A stretch of 64,000 nucleotides of DNA, taken from Methylovulum psychrotolerans. GTDB lineage: Bacteria > Pseudomonadota > Gammaproteobacteria > Methylococcales > Methylomonadaceae. A program made the position numbers and the translations under genes. Below the pieces are notes generated by a model. The model did not search any database and was not told the origin of the DNA. It saw nothing but the letters and a program-made list of their open reading frames with translations. The stretch lies in contig NZ_PGFZ01000002.1 in NCBI RefSeq assembly GCF_002923755.1, positions 73,704 through 137,703 on the forward strand, in the 5' to 3' direction. This document shows, in pieces, positions 63,530-64,000 of this stretch; the first letter of the stretch is position 1, and each line of letters opens with the position of its first letter.

Positions 63530-63561
63530 TATAAGGGGCCAAGCTCAATAGGGGGAGTTGC

Positions 63562-64000
63562 TCAACGCCCCTCAAAATAATCCTTACGCAAAAAGAACCG
63601 GTATAACAGCGACCCGGCGATAAAGCCGCCCAGATGCGCCCACCAAGCCACATCGACGGTGACGTTATCAAAGATAATCGAGGTGGTGGCGTTGTGCAGT
63701 TGCAGCAATATCCACAAGCCTAAGAAAGAAATGGCCGGGACGTGGATGACGATGGGCAAGAAAAATAACGGAATCCAGACAATCACCCGCTCCAGCGGAT
63801 ACAGGAAGAAATAGGCGGCCAATACCCCGGCAATCGCCCCCGACGCGCCGACGACCGGAATGGTCAGGTTAGGGTCAAAAAACCATTGTAACGCGCTCGC
63901 AAACAGGCCGCAGATCAGGTAAAACAGCAAAAACCGCCACCGCCCCATACGGTCTTCGACGTTATCGGCAAAAATCCATAAGAACCACATGTTCATCAAT
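63562..64000 (-). CDS. Rhomboid family intramembrane serine protease (partial)
   Basis: The C-terminal 145 residues or so of a rhomboid protease; the 5' end lies beyond the window. The nucleophile Ser is in VVGASGAIAGVLAAYF and the catalytic His in AWWAHLGGFIAG. The segment NMWFLWIFADNVEDRMG at the window edge is the usual loop after the first membrane helices, so the ATGs seen there are internal. It acts in the inner membrane. The substrate is unknown. Confidence 0.9.
   Translation of the reverse strand, partial: LMNMWFLWIFADNVEDRMGRWRFLLFYLICGLFASALQWFFDPNLTIPVVGASGAIAGVLAAYFFLYPLERVIVWIPLFFLPIVIHVPAISFLGLWILLQLHNATTSIIFDNVTVDVAWWAHLGGFIAGSLLYRFFLRKDYFEGR

Overview
The window looks like a chromosomal segment of a gammaproteobacterial methylotroph that assimilates formaldehyde by the ribulose monophosphate (RuMP) pathway, most plausibly a methanotroph of the Methylococcales. 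The RuMP genes hps, phi, tkt, tal and fba lie together at 48.7-56.1 kb. Housekeeping synteny is typical of Gammaproteobacteria: nudE-yrfG, rhlB/trxA-rho, bamD/rluD-pgeF, dapF-DUF484-xerC and rph/yicC. No methane monooxygenase is present here, so methanotrophy is inference, and the genus cannot be read from the sequence. I saw no rRNA, tRNA or CRISPR array.

Layout. 0-3.4 kb: AT-rich accessory DNA with a lipoprotein between two diverged direct repeats, a LprI-like protein and a small secreted peptide. 3.5-8.4 kb: nudE, yrfG, rhlB, trxA, rho and a FUN14 protein. 8.6-18.5 kb: a phosphate-starvation island, pstS1, pstC, pstA, pstB and phoU, then a convergent phosphate-selective porin and a second pstS. 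Four PhoB-type promoters share one geometry there: 7-bp half-sites every 11 bp and a -10 hexamer 10 bp after the last one. 18.6-27.8 kb: bamD, rluD, pgeF, a ZIP transporter, pgm, an L,D-transpeptidase next to an Lpp-like lipoprotein, rdgC, a DNA glycosylase, darP and a Crp-like regulator. 28.1-35 kb, minus strand: a CHASE2 cyclase, a FecR-TPR-beta-barrel protein and two small proteins that end in the same Cys...Tyr-Cys-Trp motif. 35-48.4 kb: Uma2, DUF4389, DUF2333, xerC, a fused dapF-DUF484, transporter and kinase genes, a truncated antitoxin, rdgB, rph, yicC, a vapBC pair, dhaL/dhaK and a HAD phosphatase. 48.7-56.2 kb: the RuMP cluster. 56.2-64 kb: yfbR, ylqF, an unknown-GST-hemerythrin-alkB operon, a MITE-like element, a flavodoxin, an ApaH-like protein that has lost its metal ligands, a Fic protein and a rhomboid protease cut by the window edge.

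Most novel candidate. Two adjacent genes between tkt and tal (52253-52945 and 52949-53764) encode membrane-anchored proteins built from a short repeat, [TS]-G-V-x-[KR]-Y-[LM]: four copies in the first, eleven in the second. Both end in nearly the same sequence. Their position among the sugar-phosphate enzymes, and tails predicted to be cytoplasmic, suggest a scaffold or membrane anchor for RuMP-cycle enzymes. That function is inference; the repeat itself is plain in the sequence. Terminator-like hairpins split the cluster into several units: hps-phi, tkt plus the repeat genes, tal, and fba.

Other notable points are the YCW-ending small proteins, the ApaH pseudoenzyme, the DapF-DUF484 fusion, a 193-bp MITE with perfect 23-bp inverted repeats and an 8-bp target duplication, and a dispersed palindrome family, one copy of which forms the 3' end of an orphan antitoxin gene.
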